From the NCBI GenBank assembly GCA_030654195.1, contig JAURXV010000124.1, positions 1 through 44,455 of the forward strand: 44,455 bases of DNA. Reading direction: 5' to 3'. The position numbers and the translations under genes are program-made. Positions within the stretch are counted from its first letter, which is position 1; the number at the start of each line of letters is the position of its first letter. Source of the DNA: Syntrophales bacterium (lineage in GTDB: Bacteria; Desulfobacterota; Syntrophia; Syntrophales; UBA5619). This document shows, in pieces, positions 17,954 through 27,348 of the stretch. Below the pieces are notes generated by a model, which saw nothing but the letters and a program-made list of their open reading frames with translations, had not been told where the DNA came from and did no database searches.

Positions 17954-19317
17954 CCGAAGTATTCCAGTTTCACGGTGAGCAATTTTTCGAGCTCGCCGAT
18001 GGCGGAACAGGGCGTGAAGATGACGACGTGGTCGCCCGGCCGGATAACGGAATTGCCGTCGGGGATGATGATCTCCTCCCCGCGGCAGATCGCCCCGACG
18101 ATGGTGCCGCTGGGGAAATCAATATCCTTGAAAGGTCGATCGGTGATCTCCGAGGTCTCCAGGGCGATGAATTCGAAGGCCTCCGCCTTTTCATCGCGGA
18201 GCGGCGTGGCGGAGATCACCTTTCCCTTGCGGATATAATGGAGGATCCGGCTGATGGCGGCATGGCGGGGGTTGATCACCCCGTCGATCCCGACCCGCGA
18301 AACGAGGGGGATGTAGTCGATCCGGTTGATCAGCGATATGACCTTCCGGGCGCCCAGTTGTTTGGCGATAAGCGCCCCGAGAATGTTCGCCTCCTCGTCG
18401 TTCGTCACCGCGATGAAGAAATCGGTCCCCTCGATGTTCTCTTCTCGGAGGAGTTCCTGGCTGGTTCCGTCGCCGTGGAGGACGACCGTCTTGTCCAGAT
18501 GGGAGGCCAAGAATTCGCACTGAACGTGTTTCTTCTCGATGAGCTTAACAGCGATGTTTCTTTTTTCGATTGCCAGGGCGAGCATCAGGCCGGTGTTTCC
18601 GCCGCCGATGATGATGATCCGCCGGGGCGGTTCCGTGTTCTTTCCGAAGAAGCGCAGCAGCTCCCGGACGCGGGTGGCGTCCGTGACGGCGAAGATATAA
18701 TCCCCGCCCTCGATGAACGAGCTGCCCGATGGGACAATGAGTTTCTCGTCCCGGACGATGGCGGTGATCAGGACCTTGAACCCGGGTTCCATGGCCCGGA
18801 GATCGGAAAGCCTTTTCCCGATCACGATGGCGTCCGCGTCGATCTGGAATCCCAGAAGCCGGATGCGTCCTCCCGCAAAGCTGAAGACCTCCGCCGCCCC
18901 CGGGAATTCGAGGAGGTCCATGACGTTGCTGACCGCTTCCCGCTCCGGGTTGATGCAGAGGTCGATGTTGAGGCGGTCCGTGCCGAACAGGGAACCGTCC
19001 CCGTTCAATTCCACGTTGCGAATGCGGGCGATCCGTATGGGGATTCGGCTCTGTGTGGAGGCCAGGAGGCAGGCGATCATGTTTGTTTCGTCGCTGTCCG
19101 TGACTGCAATGACCATGTCGGCCTGGGCCATGCCCGCCCGTTTCAGGATCTCGGGACTGCTGCCGCTGCCCAGAACGGTCTGCACATCCAGTGCCTCCGA
19201 GATCTCATGAAGGCGCTCTTCGTTCCGGTCGATGACGACCGTATCGATCCCTTCGCGGGAGAGGCTGTTGGCGATGTGATATCCGACCTCTCCGGCCCCG
19301 ATGATGATCACTTTCAT
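17950..19317 (-). CDS. trkA: Trk potassium transporter NAD-binding subunit TrkA
   Basis: Cytosolic regulator of TrkH, 455 residues, the full two-lobed form. Two RCK_N domains start with IIIGAGEVGYHIANSL (about 4-19) and IIIGGGNTGLMLALAI (about 235-250), each followed by an RCK_C domain (for example LETSEITDRPFKDIDFPSG). It is first of the trk pair and follows the M17 N-terminal-domain gene by 18 bp. Confidence 0.96.
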   Translation of the reverse strand: MKVIIIGAGEVGYHIANSLSREGIDTVVIDRNEERLHEISEALDVQTVLGSGSSPEILKRAGMAQADMVIAVTDSDETNMIACLLASTQSRIPIRIARIRNVELNGDGSLFGTDRLNIDLCINPEREAVSNVMDLLEFPGAAEVFSFAGGRIRLLGFQIDADAIVIGKRLSDLRAMEPGFKVLITAIVRDEKLIVPSGSSFIEGGDYIFAVTDATRVRELLRFFGKNTEPPRRIIIIGGGNTGLMLALAIEKRNIAVKLIEKKHVQCEFLASHLDKTVVLHGDGTSQELLREENIEGTDFFIAVTNDEEANILGALIAKQLGARKVISLINRIDYIPLVSRVGIDGVINPRHAAISRILHYIRKGKVISATPLRDEKAEAFEFIALETSEITDRPFKDIDFPSGTIVGAICRGEEIIIPDGNSVIRPGDHVVIFTPCSAIGELEKLLTVKLEYFG

Positions 19318-19335
19318 GTTAATGATTTCCAGTTA

Positions 19336-19938
19336 TTATAAACGAGTCGCCTCTGTTCTGCCGTCATTTCGGCCGTCGTCTTTGTCTTCCAACTCCAGAA
19401 TTTCGATCCCCGCCGCGCCGACATGGTCGCGGAAACGGCCGAGCCCCGCGCGGACCTCGTCCGCGTGATCCTCCCTGACCGGGATCTCCAGACGAATGGC
19501 AGGGAGCTCCTCCGGTTTGCAAGCAAAACCGTCAAAGAGGCCCGTGAGCATGGCTTCGACCATCCCGGAGAGTTTCAGGGCTCCGCGTCCGGCGGCGGGA
19601 ACGGGGAGGACCAGGTCGGCCGCCCGGATGCCGCTCACGGTCTGCGCCATCTGATAACCGGCGTTGTAGAGTCGGTCGTAGGTCAACGCGGAAAGCGATC
19701 CCAAACCGAAGAGGAGCAGGCGGGAGATACGGATGCGTTCGGGAAAGGCGTAGAGCAGCTTTTCCGGAAAATCGCCGGAAATCCTGCCTTGGGCGATCTC
19801 GGTGGAGATCATCCCGTTGAGGCGCCAGTCCACCAGACCGCAGTAACCTTTCGGCGGCCTTTCATCGGAGAAGAAACCCAGGATCAGGGTGTCATGGCTC
19901 AGCGCGTCCGGCGAGGTGTGGGATATCTTGATCTTCAT
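19336..19938 (-). CDS. Stand-alone peptidase M17 N-terminal domain protein
   Basis: 200 residues resembling the N-terminal domain of leucyl aminopeptidases (Peptidase_M17_N): LLYAFPERIRISRLLLFGLGS, a helix with TVSGIRAADLVLPVP, and GMVEAMLTGLFDGFACKP. There is no metal-binding catalytic domain, and the frame ends naturally, so it cannot be a peptidase by itself. It overlaps nusB by 47 bp in another frame and precedes trkA. In some bacteria this fold (a macrodomain relative) occurs alone with no known function. Confidence 0.7.
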   Translation of the reverse strand: MKIKISHTSPDALSHDTLILGFFSDERPPKGYCGLVDWRLNGMISTEIAQGRISGDFPEKLLYAFPERIRISRLLLFGLGSLSALTYDRLYNAGYQMAQTVSGIRAADLVLPVPAAGRGALKLSGMVEAMLTGLFDGFACKPEELPAIRLEIPVREDHADEVRAGLGRFRDHVGAAGIEILELEDKDDGRNDGRTEATRL

Positions 19939-20347
19939 CCTTCCTGCGCAGCTTTCCGTAGAGATCGTCGAGAATACCGTTGATGAACGCCCCCGAGTTT
20001 TCGGAGCCGTATACCTTTCCCAAGTCGATCGCCTCGTTCAGCGTGACTTTTGGGGGAATGTCCCGGCAGAACAGGAGCTCGTAAACGGCCATCCGCAGGA
20101 TGCTCTTGTCCACGCGGGACATCCTCGCCATGGTCCAGTTTTCGGAACTGCCGCCGATCAGGCTGTCGATCAGCTCCCGGTTGTTCCAAGTCCCCTCGAT
20201 CAAGAAGGAAGAAAATTTTCTCGCCTCTTCCGGCGCGTCGAAATTGGCCCAGAACAGCGCAATAGACTCCTGCAGGTCGATTCCGTGAACGTCGAGCGCA
20301 TAAAGAACCTGAAGGGTAACCTCTCTTGCCTTCCGCCTCTGGTGCAT
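19892..20347 (-). CDS. nusB: Transcription antitermination factor NusB
   Basis: RNA-binding factor for rRNA antitermination, 151 residues. Start motif RRKAREVTLQVLYALDV, and VDKSILRMAVYELLF with PPKVTLNEAIDLGKVYG are family hallmarks. The tail (about 15 residues) runs into the M17-like gene. It follows ribH, the usual order in deltaproteobacteria. Confidence 0.95.
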   Translation of the reverse strand: MHQRRKAREVTLQVLYALDVHGIDLQESIALFWANFDAPEEARKFSSFLIEGTWNNRELIDSLIGGSSENWTMARMSRVDKSILRMAVYELLFCRDIPPKVTLNEAIDLGKVYGSENSGAFINGILDDLYGKLRRKDEDQDIPHLAGRAEP

Positions 20348-20403
20348 TCATCCCTCAGATTTCGGCCGGGTAATCAGAGCAACCGCATTGTGTCGGATCT
20401 CTA

Positions 20404-20868
20404 TTACAATTTTTTGAAAAGATCAACCATCTCGATAGCGGACATCGCGGCGTCCCAGCCCTTGTTTCCCCCCTTGGCGCCCGCCCGTTCAATCGCCTGC
20501 TCGATGGTGTCCGTCGTCAGGACGCCGAACGCCACCGGAACCTCGGTCTCCAGCCCCACCATCGCGATCCCCTTGGATACCTCCGCGCTGATATATTCGA
20601 AGTGAGGCGTGGCGCCGCGGATGACTGCGCCGAGGCAGATCACGGCGTCGAAGCGTCCGCTTTTCGCCATCTTCTTGGCGGTGAGCGGCAACTCGAAGGC
20701 GCCGGGCACCCGGACGATCTGGATCTCCTTCTCGTCAGCGCCGGCCCGCGTCAGGGCGTCGACGGCCCCTTCGATCAGGCGGCCGCTGATGAAGTCATTG
20801 AAACGGCTGGCGACGATGCCGAACCTCATTCCCTTCGCGACGATCTTTCCCTCGATGATTTTTGGCAT
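20404..20868 (-). CDS. ribH: 6,7-dimethyl-8-ribityllumazine synthase
   Basis: Penultimate step of riboflavin synthesis, joining the pyrimidine product and 3,4-dihydroxy-2-butanone 4-phosphate. It has 154 residues, standard. Motifs [12 protein letters not shown] (substrate site), [15 protein letters not shown] and [18 protein letters not shown] are complete. The ATG at 20868 follows GGAGAAATAGCC. Confidence 0.97.
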   Translation of the reverse strand: MPKIIEGKIVAKGMRFGIVASRFNDFISGRLIEGAVDALTRAGADEKEIQIVRVPGAFELPLTAKKMAKSGRFDAVICLGAVIRGATPHFEYISAEVSKGIAMVGLETEVPVAFGVLTTDTIEQAIERAGAKGGNKGWDAAMSAIEMVDLFKKL

Positions 20869-20903
20869 GGCTATTTCTCCTCATAAAATCGATTGTTTCT
20901 TGT

Positions 20904-22106
20904 CTATACCTTCAGAATGTGTCCCATCTTCCGTCTTTTGGTCTGGAGGTACTGGATGTTGTTTTCATTCGGCCGGATCTCGATCGGGACCCGTTCGGCG
21001 ATGGTCAGGCCGTACCCCTCGAGGCCGACGATCTTCTTCGGGTTGTTCGTGAGCAGCCGCATCTTCCGCACCCCGATGTCGGCGAGGATCTGGGCGCCGA
21101 TGCCGTACTCCCGGAGATCCTCCTTGAAGCCGAGCGCGATGTTTGCCTCCACGGTGTCCTGACCGTGCTCCTGGAGTTCGTAGGCCTTGATCTTGTTGAC
21201 GAGACCGATCCCGCGGCCCTCCTGGTGCATGTAGACGATCACGCCCCGGCCGGCCTCTTCCACCATCTTCATGGCCCGCTGGAGCTGGTCGCCGCAGTCG
21301 CACCGCTCGGAACCGAAGACGTCGCCCGTCAGGCATTCCGAATGAACGCGGACCAGGACCTCGTCCTCCGCGGTGATGTCGCCCTTGATCAGGGCCACGT
21401 GCTTCATCTCGTCCACGTCGTTTTCATAGACGATCAGCTTGAATTCACCCCCGTACCGGGTAGGGATCGTGGCGGTCGCCGCCCGGCGGATCAGCGACTC
21501 GTGCTGCATCCGGAAGTCGATGAGATCCTTGATCGTGACGATCTTCAGACCAAACTCCCGGGCGAAGATCTCCAGATCGGGCATTCGGGCCATCGTCCCG
21601 TCGTCCTTCATCACCTCGCAGATGACGCCGGCTGGTTTCTTGCCGGCGAGACGGGCAAGATCGACAGAGCCTTCCGTCTGGCCGGTTCGCACGAGCACCC
21701 CTCCGCGCCTGGCGCGGATCGGGAAAATGTGGCCGGGACTGACCAGGTCATCCGGTTTCGCATCGCCGGCCACGGCGGCCAGGATCGTCGTCGCCCGGTC
21801 CGCCGCCGAGATCCCGGTGGTGACCCCCTGTTTCGCCTCGATGGAGACCGTGAAGGCGGTGCCGAAACGGGATCGGTTGTCCCGGACCATCGGCAACAGC
21901 CGGAGCTTGTCCGCATTTTCTTCGGTCAGCGTGAGGCAGATGAGCCCCCGCCCGTATCGGGCCATGAAATTGACCGCCTCCGGCGTGACAAACTCGGCCG
22001 CCATGCAGAGATCCCCTTCGTTTTCCCGATCCTCGTCATCAACGAGAATGACCATCCTTCCGCTTTTGATATCGACAATGGCTTCCTTGATGGTGCTGAC
22101 ACTCAT
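20904..22106 (-). CDS. ribBA: Bifunctional DHBP synthase / GTP cyclohydrolase II
   Basis: Supplies both branches of riboflavin synthesis. It has 400 residues. The N-terminal RibB domain has [12 protein letters not shown] and [14 protein letters not shown]. The C-terminal RibA domain has [12 protein letters not shown] for zinc, [16 protein letters not shown] and [17 protein letters not shown]. Both domains look catalytically complete. A large perfect stem-loop separates it from ribE upstream. Confidence 0.97.
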   Translation of the reverse strand: MSVSTIKEAIVDIKSGRMVILVDDEDRENEGDLCMAAEFVTPEAVNFMARYGRGLICLTLTEENADKLRLLPMVRDNRSRFGTAFTVSIEAKQGVTTGISAADRATTILAAVAGDAKPDDLVSPGHIFPIRARRGGVLVRTGQTEGSVDLARLAGKKPAGVICEVMKDDGTMARMPDLEIFAREFGLKIVTIKDLIDFRMQHESLIRRAATATIPTRYGGEFKLIVYENDVDEMKHVALIKGDITAEDEVLVRVHSECLTGDVFGSERCDCGDQLQRAMKMVEEAGRGVIVYMHQEGRGIGLVNKIKAYELQEHGQDTVEANIALGFKEDLREYGIGAQILADIGVRKMRLLTNNPKKIVGLEGYGLTIAERVPIEIRPNENNIQYLQTKRRKMGHILKV

Positions 22107-22119
22107 GTTTTCTCCTTTT

Positions 22120-22180
22120 TAATTAGGGACAGCGCCCTATTTATTACCTACGGAAATAAATAGGGCGCTGTCCCTAATTA
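22120..22180. repeat. 26-bp perfect stem-loop between ribE and ribBA
   Basis: Arms of 26 bp (TAATTAGGGACAGCGCCC... and exact complement) around a 9-nt loop. It fills nearly all of the 80-bp gap. It has a GGGACAG core related to the other GGGGACA repeats. In mRNA it would be a very stable hairpin; no FMN riboswitch core is visible. Confidence 0.9.
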
Positions 22181-22186
22181 AACCCG

Positions 22187-22864
22187 TTATTTCAAAAAGC
22201 CGTATCTGGCAAGCATCTCCAGGTCCACTCCCCCTGCCGGTCCGACCGTCGGCCGGGTCGCGCCGTCGGGGTCCTTCCCCGTTGAAATCAGTTTTTCCAG
22301 ATATCTTGCGATGATATCCGTTTCAAGGTTGACGGCATCCGCCACCTTTTTGAACCCGAGGGTTGTCCCGGCCGCCGTGCGCGGGATGATGTTAACATAA
22401 AATATATTCTTTTCACAGCGGTTGACGGTCAAGCTGATGCCGTCCACCGTGATCGACCCCTTGGCGACGACATAGCGATCCAGCGCCGGATCGATTTCGA
22501 AACCGAAGACGATGGAGCCGGAGCGGGGGCTCTCCTCCACGATCCTTCCGATGCCGTCCACATGGCCGAGGACGATGTGTCCTCCGAGGCGGTCCATGAC
22601 GCGCAGCGCCTTTTCCAGGTTGACCCGGTCGCCCGCTTTCAGGCTCCGGAGCGTCGTCCGGGAAAGGGTCTCCGCGGAGACATCCGCCGTGAAGACCCGA
22701 TCGGCCTTCGCGGTCACGGTCAGGCACGCGCCGCTGACGGCGATGCTGTCGCCGATCCGGACGTCGTCCAGATCGAGGGAGCTCTCGACCTCCAGAAGGG
22801 CGTCCTCCCCCCGGCGCCTCAGGCGCCGGACGGAACCGAGCGCGGCTGTGATTCCTGTGAACAC
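22187..22864 (-). CDS. ribE: Riboflavin synthase alpha chain
   Basis: Dismutates two lumazines to riboflavin, 225 residues. MFTGIT start and two similar lumazine-binding barrels: GDSIAVSGACLTV in the first, KGSITVDGISLTVNR in the second. It has a C-terminal tail (RPTVGPAGGVDLEMLARYGF) slightly longer than usual. ribD, which normally lies just upstream in such clusters, is missing; nrdR is there instead. Confidence 0.95.
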   Translation of the reverse strand: MFTGITAALGSVRRLRRRGEDALLEVESSLDLDDVRIGDSIAVSGACLTVTAKADRVFTADVSAETLSRTTLRSLKAGDRVNLEKALRVMDRLGGHIVLGHVDGIGRIVEESPRSGSIVFGFEIDPALDRYVVAKGSITVDGISLTVNRCEKNIFYVNIIPRTAAGTTLGFKKVADAVNLETDIIARYLEKLISTGKDPDGATRPTVGPAGGVDLEMLARYGFLK

Positions 22865-22867
22865 CTT

Positions 22868-23353
22868 CTATCCCTCCGTATTTCCTCTCTCCCTCTCCTT
22901 CTTCAAGGGGAGAAGGTCCTTCAATTCGTCCAAAAAGTCGCTGACATCCCGGAATTGACGGTAAACCGACGCGAAGCGGACATAGGCGACGCCGTCGAGG
23001 GCCTGGAGCTCCCGCATCACCTTTTCGCCGATGGCCGTGGAGGGGATCTCCTTCCCCTGTAAGTCCTGACAGGCGCGCTCAACATTGTCCACCAGGGTCT
23101 CGATCGCGTCCGTGCTGATCGGACGCTTCTCGCAGGCCTTCTTGATCCCGGAGCGGATCTTCGTCCGGTCGAAGGGTTCCCGGCGGCCGTCCTTCTTGAC
23201 GACCACGGGCAGGACCTCTTCGACGAATTCGTATGTGGTGAAGCGCTTGCCGCAGCCGAGGCACTCCCGCCGCCGCCGGATGGCGTCGCCGTCCTTGCTG
23301 ATCCGGGAGTCGATCACCTTGTTTTCGCCGTGGGCGCAGAAGGGGCATTTCAT
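22868..23353 (-). CDS. nrdR: Transcriptional repressor NrdR
   Basis: ATP-cone repressor of ribonucleotide reductase genes. From the ATG at 23353 it has 161 residues. Zinc ribbon Cys3, Cys6, Cys31, Cys34 (MKCPFC ... [12 protein letters not shown]), then an ATP-cone ([20 protein letters not shown]). Its start overlaps the deaminase stop by 4 bp. The frame stays open upstream but that part is the deaminase in another frame. Confidence 0.96.
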   Translation of the reverse strand: MKCPFCAHGENKVIDSRISKDGDAIRRRRECLGCGKRFTTYEFVEEVLPVVVKKDGRREPFDRTKIRSGIKKACEKRPISTDAIETLVDNVERACQDLQGKEIPSTAIGEKVMRELQALDGVAYVRFASVYRQFRDVSDFLDELKDLLPLKKERERGNTEG

Positions 23354-23832
23354 CGTCGGATCACCTCTATTTCGGCCTCCGTCAGCATCTCTTCCGCGAG
23401 ACTGTCGCGGTAATCGCCCCCGACCACGATCCGGACGATGCCGGCGTTGATGATCATCTTCGCGCAGATGATGCAGGGGTGGTTCGTGCAGTAGAGGGTC
23501 GCCCCTTTTACGCTGACCCCGTGCAGCGCGGCCTGGATGATGGCATTCTGCTCGGCGTGGAGCCCCCGGCAGAGCTCGTGACGTTCGCCGGAGGGGATAT
23601 GGTTCTGTTCGCGGAGGCACCCGATTTCCAGGCAATGGCGGAGTCCCGAGGGGGCGCCGTTATACCCCGTGGCGAGGATCCGCCGGTCACGAACCAGGGC
23701 GGCGCCGACACTTCGCCTGATACAGGTGGCGCGTTTCGCTACAAGCCCGACGATGTCCAGGAAATAGTCATCCCATGCAGGCCGTCCGTCCGTTTCGTTG
23801 CTCCCTTGTTCTCTCTGTTCGATCCCCTTCAT
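23350..23832 (-). CDS. dCMP deaminase family protein (ComEB-like)
   Basis: Zinc deaminase probably converting dCMP to dUMP, 160 residues. Zinc and catalytic residues are in LHAEQNAI (His92, Glu94) and NHPCIICAK (Cys120, Cys123). [24 protein letters not shown] is the typical strand-helix start. It lies between glyA and nrdR, consistent with a dNTP-supply theme. Confidence 0.93.
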   Translation of the reverse strand: MKGIEQREQGSNETDGRPAWDDYFLDIVGLVAKRATCIRRSVGAALVRDRRILATGYNGAPSGLRHCLEIGCLREQNHIPSGERHELCRGLHAEQNAIIQAALHGVSVKGATLYCTNHPCIICAKMIINAGIVRIVVGGDYRDSLAEEMLTEAEIEVIRR

Positions 23833-23863
23833 GGCTCAGGATCACCTCAGATTGGGCCTTGGG

Positions 23864-25120
23864 TTACCGGTTTTCCAGGATCCGCTCCTGGTAGATAGGA
23901 AATCGCTCGCAGAGGGAGCGGACCTCTTCCCGGACCTCGCCCAGGCGCTTTTCGTTGTGGATATCCCGGAGCACGGCGGAGAAGAGACCGGCGATCCGTT
24001 TCATCTCCGGCTCCTTCATCCCCCGCGTGGTCAGGGCGGGCGTGCCGATGCGGATGCCGCTTGTCACCTGGGCCCCCTTCGTGTCGTAGGGAATCCTGTT
24101 CTTGTTGATCGTGATGCCCGTCCGGTCGAGGGTCTCCTGCGCCTCCATGCCCGTGATGCCGAGGTCGGTCAGGTCGACGAGCATCAGGTGGTTGTCCGTT
24201 CCTCCGGAGACGAGGCGGAAGCCGTCCGCGAGGAGCTCATCGGCAAGGGTTCTCGCGTTTTTCACGATCTGGGCCTGATATTGCCTGAACCCTTCGGAGA
24301 GGGCCTCCTTGAACGCCACCGCCTTCGCGGCGATGATGTGCATCAGGGGGCCGCCCTGCATCCCGGGGAAGATCTTCTCGTCCACGGCCCGGGCATATTC
24401 CTTCTTGCAGAGGATGAGTCCGGCGCGGGGACCCCGCAGGGTCTTGTGGGTGGTCATCGTGACGAACTCGCAGCAGGGCACCGGCGACGGATGGAGACCG
24501 GCGGCGACGAGGCCGCCGATGTGGGCGATGTCGGCGAGGATCAGCGCCCCGACCTTATCGGCGATGACCCGGAACTTCTGATAATCGATGATCCGGGGGT
24601 AGGAACTGGCGCCGACGACGATGATCTTCGGGCGGTGCTTTTTCGCGAGGGTTTCGACTTCGTTGAAATCGATGGTTTCCGTCTTCCGGTCCACGCCGTA
24701 GAAGACGCCGCGGTAGAACTTCCCCGAGAAACTGGCCGGACTCCCGTGCGAAAGATGACCCCCATGGGAGAGGTTCATCCCGAGGATCGTGTCCCCCGGC
24801 TGAAGCACCGTGAAATAAACCGCCATATTGGCCTGAACGCCCGCGTGGGGCTGGACGTTGGCGTGTTCCGCCCCGAAGAGTTGTTTGCTCCGCTCAATGG
24901 CCAGCCTCTCCACGACGTCGACGAACTCGCATCCCCCGTAGTATCGCCGGCCCGGATAGCCTTCGGCATACTTGTTCGTCATGACGCTTCCCTGGGCCTC
25001 CAGAACGGCCTCGCTGACGAAGTTCTCCGAGGCGATCATCTCTAACTTCCCCGCCTGCCGCCGGGTTTCCTGGCGGATCGCCTCCGCGACCTCCGGGTCG
25101 GCCTGCATCAGATAAGACAT
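23864..25120 (-). CDS. glyA: Serine hydroxymethyltransferase
   Basis: PLP enzyme interconverting serine and glycine with tetrahydrofolate. From ATG 25120 it has 418 residues, standard. [26 protein letters not shown] and the PLP-lysine motif [14 protein letters not shown] are intact. An in-frame upstream start at 25171 would read through a REP-like repeat and is unlikely. Confidence 0.97.
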   Translation of the reverse strand: MSYLMQADPEVAEAIRQETRRQAGKLEMIASENFVSEAVLEAQGSVMTNKYAEGYPGRRYYGGCEFVDVVERLAIERSKQLFGAEHANVQPHAGVQANMAVYFTVLQPGDTILGMNLSHGGHLSHGSPASFSGKFYRGVFYGVDRKTETIDFNEVETLAKKHRPKIIVVGASSYPRIIDYQKFRVIADKVGALILADIAHIGGLVAAGLHPSPVPCCEFVTMTTHKTLRGPRAGLILCKKEYARAVDEKIFPGMQGGPLMHIIAAKAVAFKEALSEGFRQYQAQIVKNARTLADELLADGFRLVSGGTDNHLMLVDLTDLGITGMEAQETLDRTGITINKNRIPYDTKGAQVTSGIRIGTPALTTRGMKEPEMKRIAGLFSAVLRDIHNEKRLGEVREEVRSLCERFPIYQERILENR

Positions 25121-25160
25121 GAGTTCCTTTCCCTCCCGCTTTTCACCAACCGCGGGCGAT

Positions 25161-25190
25161 AATGGGGACACGATGCGGCATCATGTCCCC
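25161..25190. repeat. REP-like palindrome upstream of glyA
   Basis: AATGGGGACACGATG-CGG-CATCATGTCCCC, nearly the same sequence as at 13676-13708, 11.5 kb away. Both copies occupy gaps between minus-strand housekeeping genes. Confidence 0.8.
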
Positions 25191-25216
25191 GTGTGCCGCG
25201 ATTTATATTCAATTTC

Positions 25217-25675
25217 TCAATGATCTTCATTCAAATCGATTTCGCGGATCTTGTCGAGACGCCTCTGATGGCGCCCCCCTTCGAACGGGGTCGAGAGCCA
25301 AGTCCGGACGATATTTCTCGCCGTCTCCGGATCCGTTTTTCTTCCCGCGAGAACCAGAATGTTGGCATCGTTGTGCATCCGGCTCAGGCGCGCCGTCTCC
25401 TCGTCGAGGCAGAGGGCGGCCCGGACGCCGGGGAAGCGGTTGGCGACGATGGACATCCCCACGCCGGAACCGCAGATTAGAATCCCTCTTTGGAAAAGGC
25501 CGGCGGAAACCGCCCCGGCCGCCTTTGCGCCGAAATCGGGGTAATCCGCGGCCCGATCGCTGTCCGTTCCGACGTCGGTAACGGCGAACCCCATCTCCGC
25601 AAGGAAGGGTTTAAGCGACTCTTTCAGCGAAAAGCCCCCATGGTCCGCGCCGATGATGATTTTCTCTGCCGCCAT
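25217..25675 (-). CDS. rpiB: Ribose-5-phosphate isomerase B
   Basis: Interconverts ribose 5-phosphate and ribulose 5-phosphate; LacAB_rpiB fold, 152 residues. IIIGADHGGFSLKESLKPFL start, DYPDFGAKAA and ILICGSGVGMSIVANRFPGVRAA (P-loop-like substrate site with the catalytic Cys) are complete. Placed between fabF and glyA, a common deltaproteobacterial order. Confidence 0.95.
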   Translation of the reverse strand: MAAEKIIIGADHGGFSLKESLKPFLAEMGFAVTDVGTDSDRAADYPDFGAKAAGAVSAGLFQRGILICGSGVGMSIVANRFPGVRAALCLDEETARLSRMHNDANILVLAGRKTDPETARNIVRTWLSTPFEGGRHQRRLDKIREIDLNEDH

Positions 25676-25677
25676 TC

Positions 25678-26919
25678 CTATCCCTCAAATTTCCGGAGGA
25701 TCAGGACGGCATTCACCCCGCCGAAGCCGAAGGTGTTGGACATCGCCGTCCGGATCTCCTTCTTCCTCGCCTGATGGGGGACGTAGTCCAGGTCACAGGC
25801 GGGGTCCGGGTGGTCCAGGTTGATCGTCGGGGGAAGCACCCCCTCGCCGATCGCCTTCAGGCAGAGGATCGCCTCCACCGCTCCGGCCGCGCCGAGCATG
25901 TGGCCCGTCATCGATTTGGTCGAACTGACGGCGAGCCGCTGCGCGTGTTCCGCGAAGAGCGTCTTGATGGCCTCCGTCTCGCAGGCGTCGTTCAGAGGCG
26001 TGGAGGTCCCGTGGGCGTTGATGTAGTCAATTTCCGCGGCGTCCATTACCGCATCCCGCAGGGCAACCTTCATGCAGCGGGCGGCGCCCTCATGCCCCGG
26101 CGGCGGGGCGGCCATGTGAAAGGCGTCGCTTGTGACGCCGTAACCTGCGAGTTCGCCCTGGATCCGGGCGCCCCGCTCCAGCGCATGCGGCAGGGCCTCG
26201 AGGATGACGACCCCTGAACCCTCGCTGATCACGAAGCCGTCGCGGTCGCGGTCGAAAGGGCGGCTTGCCTTTTGGGGTTCGTCGTTGCGCCGGGAGAGCG
26301 CCCGCATCGCATTGAATCCGGCGACGCAGAGCGGGGTGACCGCCGCGTCCACCCCTCCGGCGATCATCACATCGGCGTAGCCGTCGGCGATGATCCGGGC
26401 GGCGTCCCCGATGGCGCACGTTCCCGAAGCGCAGGCCGTCACGGTGCAGTTGATCGGCCCCTTCGCCCGGAATCGAATCGAGACATGGCCGGCGGCGAGG
26501 TTGGCCAGGGCGGCGGGGATGGTAAACGTCGACATCTTTCGGGGGCCCCCCAGGAAGATCGCCTCTTTTTCCTTCTCAATCGTGGCCAGCCCACCGATGG
26601 CGGAGCCGATGATCACGCCGGTCCGTTCCGCCCCCTCCTCTTCGATGATCAGCCCGGCATCGGCCATGGCCATTTCGGCGGCGGCCAGCGCGTAGACGAT
26701 GAAATCATCGACACGCCGCCGCTCTTTCTTGTTTACGTACCGGAGCGGGTCGAACCCCTTGAGCTCGCCGGCGATCTTCGTCTCGAAGGCCGTGCAGTCA
26801 AAGCGGGTGATGGGCGCGACGCCGGATCTTCCTCGGCAGATCCCTTCCCAGGTCTCTGCGACGGTGTTGCCGAGCGGTGTGACGGCGCCCATGCCTGTTA
26901 TAACGACCCTTCTTTTCAA
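25678..26919 (-). CDS. fabF: 3-oxoacyl-ACP synthase II (FabF)
   Basis: Condensing enzyme of fatty acid elongation, 413 residues. Catalytic Cys163 in TVTACASGTCAIG, His in NAHGTSTPLND and His in KSMTGHMLGAAG. The start codon is TTG at 26919 (TTGAAAAGAAGGGTC), supported by AAAGGGGG upstream. It is two bases from rpiB and 78 bp after acpP. Confidence 0.96.
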   Translation of the reverse strand: MKRRVVITGMGAVTPLGNTVAETWEGICRGRSGVAPITRFDCTAFETKIAGELKGFDPLRYVNKKERRRVDDFIVYALAAAEMAMADAGLIIEEEGAERTGVIIGSAIGGLATIEKEKEAIFLGGPRKMSTFTIPAALANLAAGHVSIRFRAKGPINCTVTACASGTCAIGDAARIIADGYADVMIAGGVDAAVTPLCVAGFNAMRALSRRNDEPQKASRPFDRDRDGFVISEGSGVVILEALPHALERGARIQGELAGYGVTSDAFHMAAPPPGHEGAARCMKVALRDAVMDAAEIDYINAHGTSTPLNDACETEAIKTLFAEHAQRLAVSSTKSMTGHMLGAAGAVEAILCLKAIGEGVLPPTINLDHPDPACDLDYVPHQARKKEIRTAMSNTFGFGGVNAVLILRKFEG

Positions 26920-26997
26920 CAGTTTCCCCCTTTGTGCCGCGTCGGATCGCCGGACGGCGACGGAGCCTTCGCGGCGGACGGCACAGGCTGACGGATG

Positions 26998-27243
26998 CTA
27001 CTCATGCCATGCGACGCCCTTGTTCCGGAGGTAATCCAGGACATCCTTGATCGAGCGGATCTGCTGGAGTTCGTTGTCGGCGATCTGGATGTCGAAGGTT
27101 TCCTCCATCTCCATGATCAGTTCGACGAGGTCGAGGGAGTCGGCCCCCAGATCGTCGATAAACGAGGCCTCGGGAACGCACTCCTCCCGTGTAACATCCA
27201 ATTGCTCCACGATAATGCCGATGACTTTTTCTTCCAGTGTCAT
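26998..27243 (-). CDS. acpP: Acyl carrier protein
   Basis: Carrier of growing acyl chains, 81 residues and acidic. The phosphopantetheine serine is Ser36 in LGADSLDLVELIM. ATG at 27243 preceded by AAGGAGGGAG. A perfect 20-bp palindrome lies 23 nt upstream. Confidence 0.98.
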   Translation of the reverse strand: MTLEEKVIGIIVEQLDVTREECVPEASFIDDLGADSLDLVELIMEMEETFDIQIADNELQQIRSIKDVLDYLRNKGVAWHE

Positions 27244-27266
27244 GAAAACTCCCTCCTTACAGAATA

Positions 27267-27286
27267 ACCCCTGCCGCGGCAGGGGT
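27267..27286. terminator. Perfect palindrome between fabD and acpP
   Basis: 20-nt perfect dyad with half ACCCCTGCCG, located just before the acpP ribosome site, followed on the minus strand by a weak T-rich stretch (TTATTCT). It could be a partial terminator/attenuator or an RNA-stabilising hairpin that sets acpP expression apart from fabD. Confidence 0.4.
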
Positions 27287-27348
27287 CCGAATACCTTTTC
27301 CCATGCATGGGTTTATTCTCCCGCTCCGGAATCACGATATCAACAATT

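Noticed and set aside
22107-22186. Possible FMN riboswitch in the riboflavin cluster
   Set aside because: None of the conserved RFN core helices are present; the gap is filled by one long simple hairpin.
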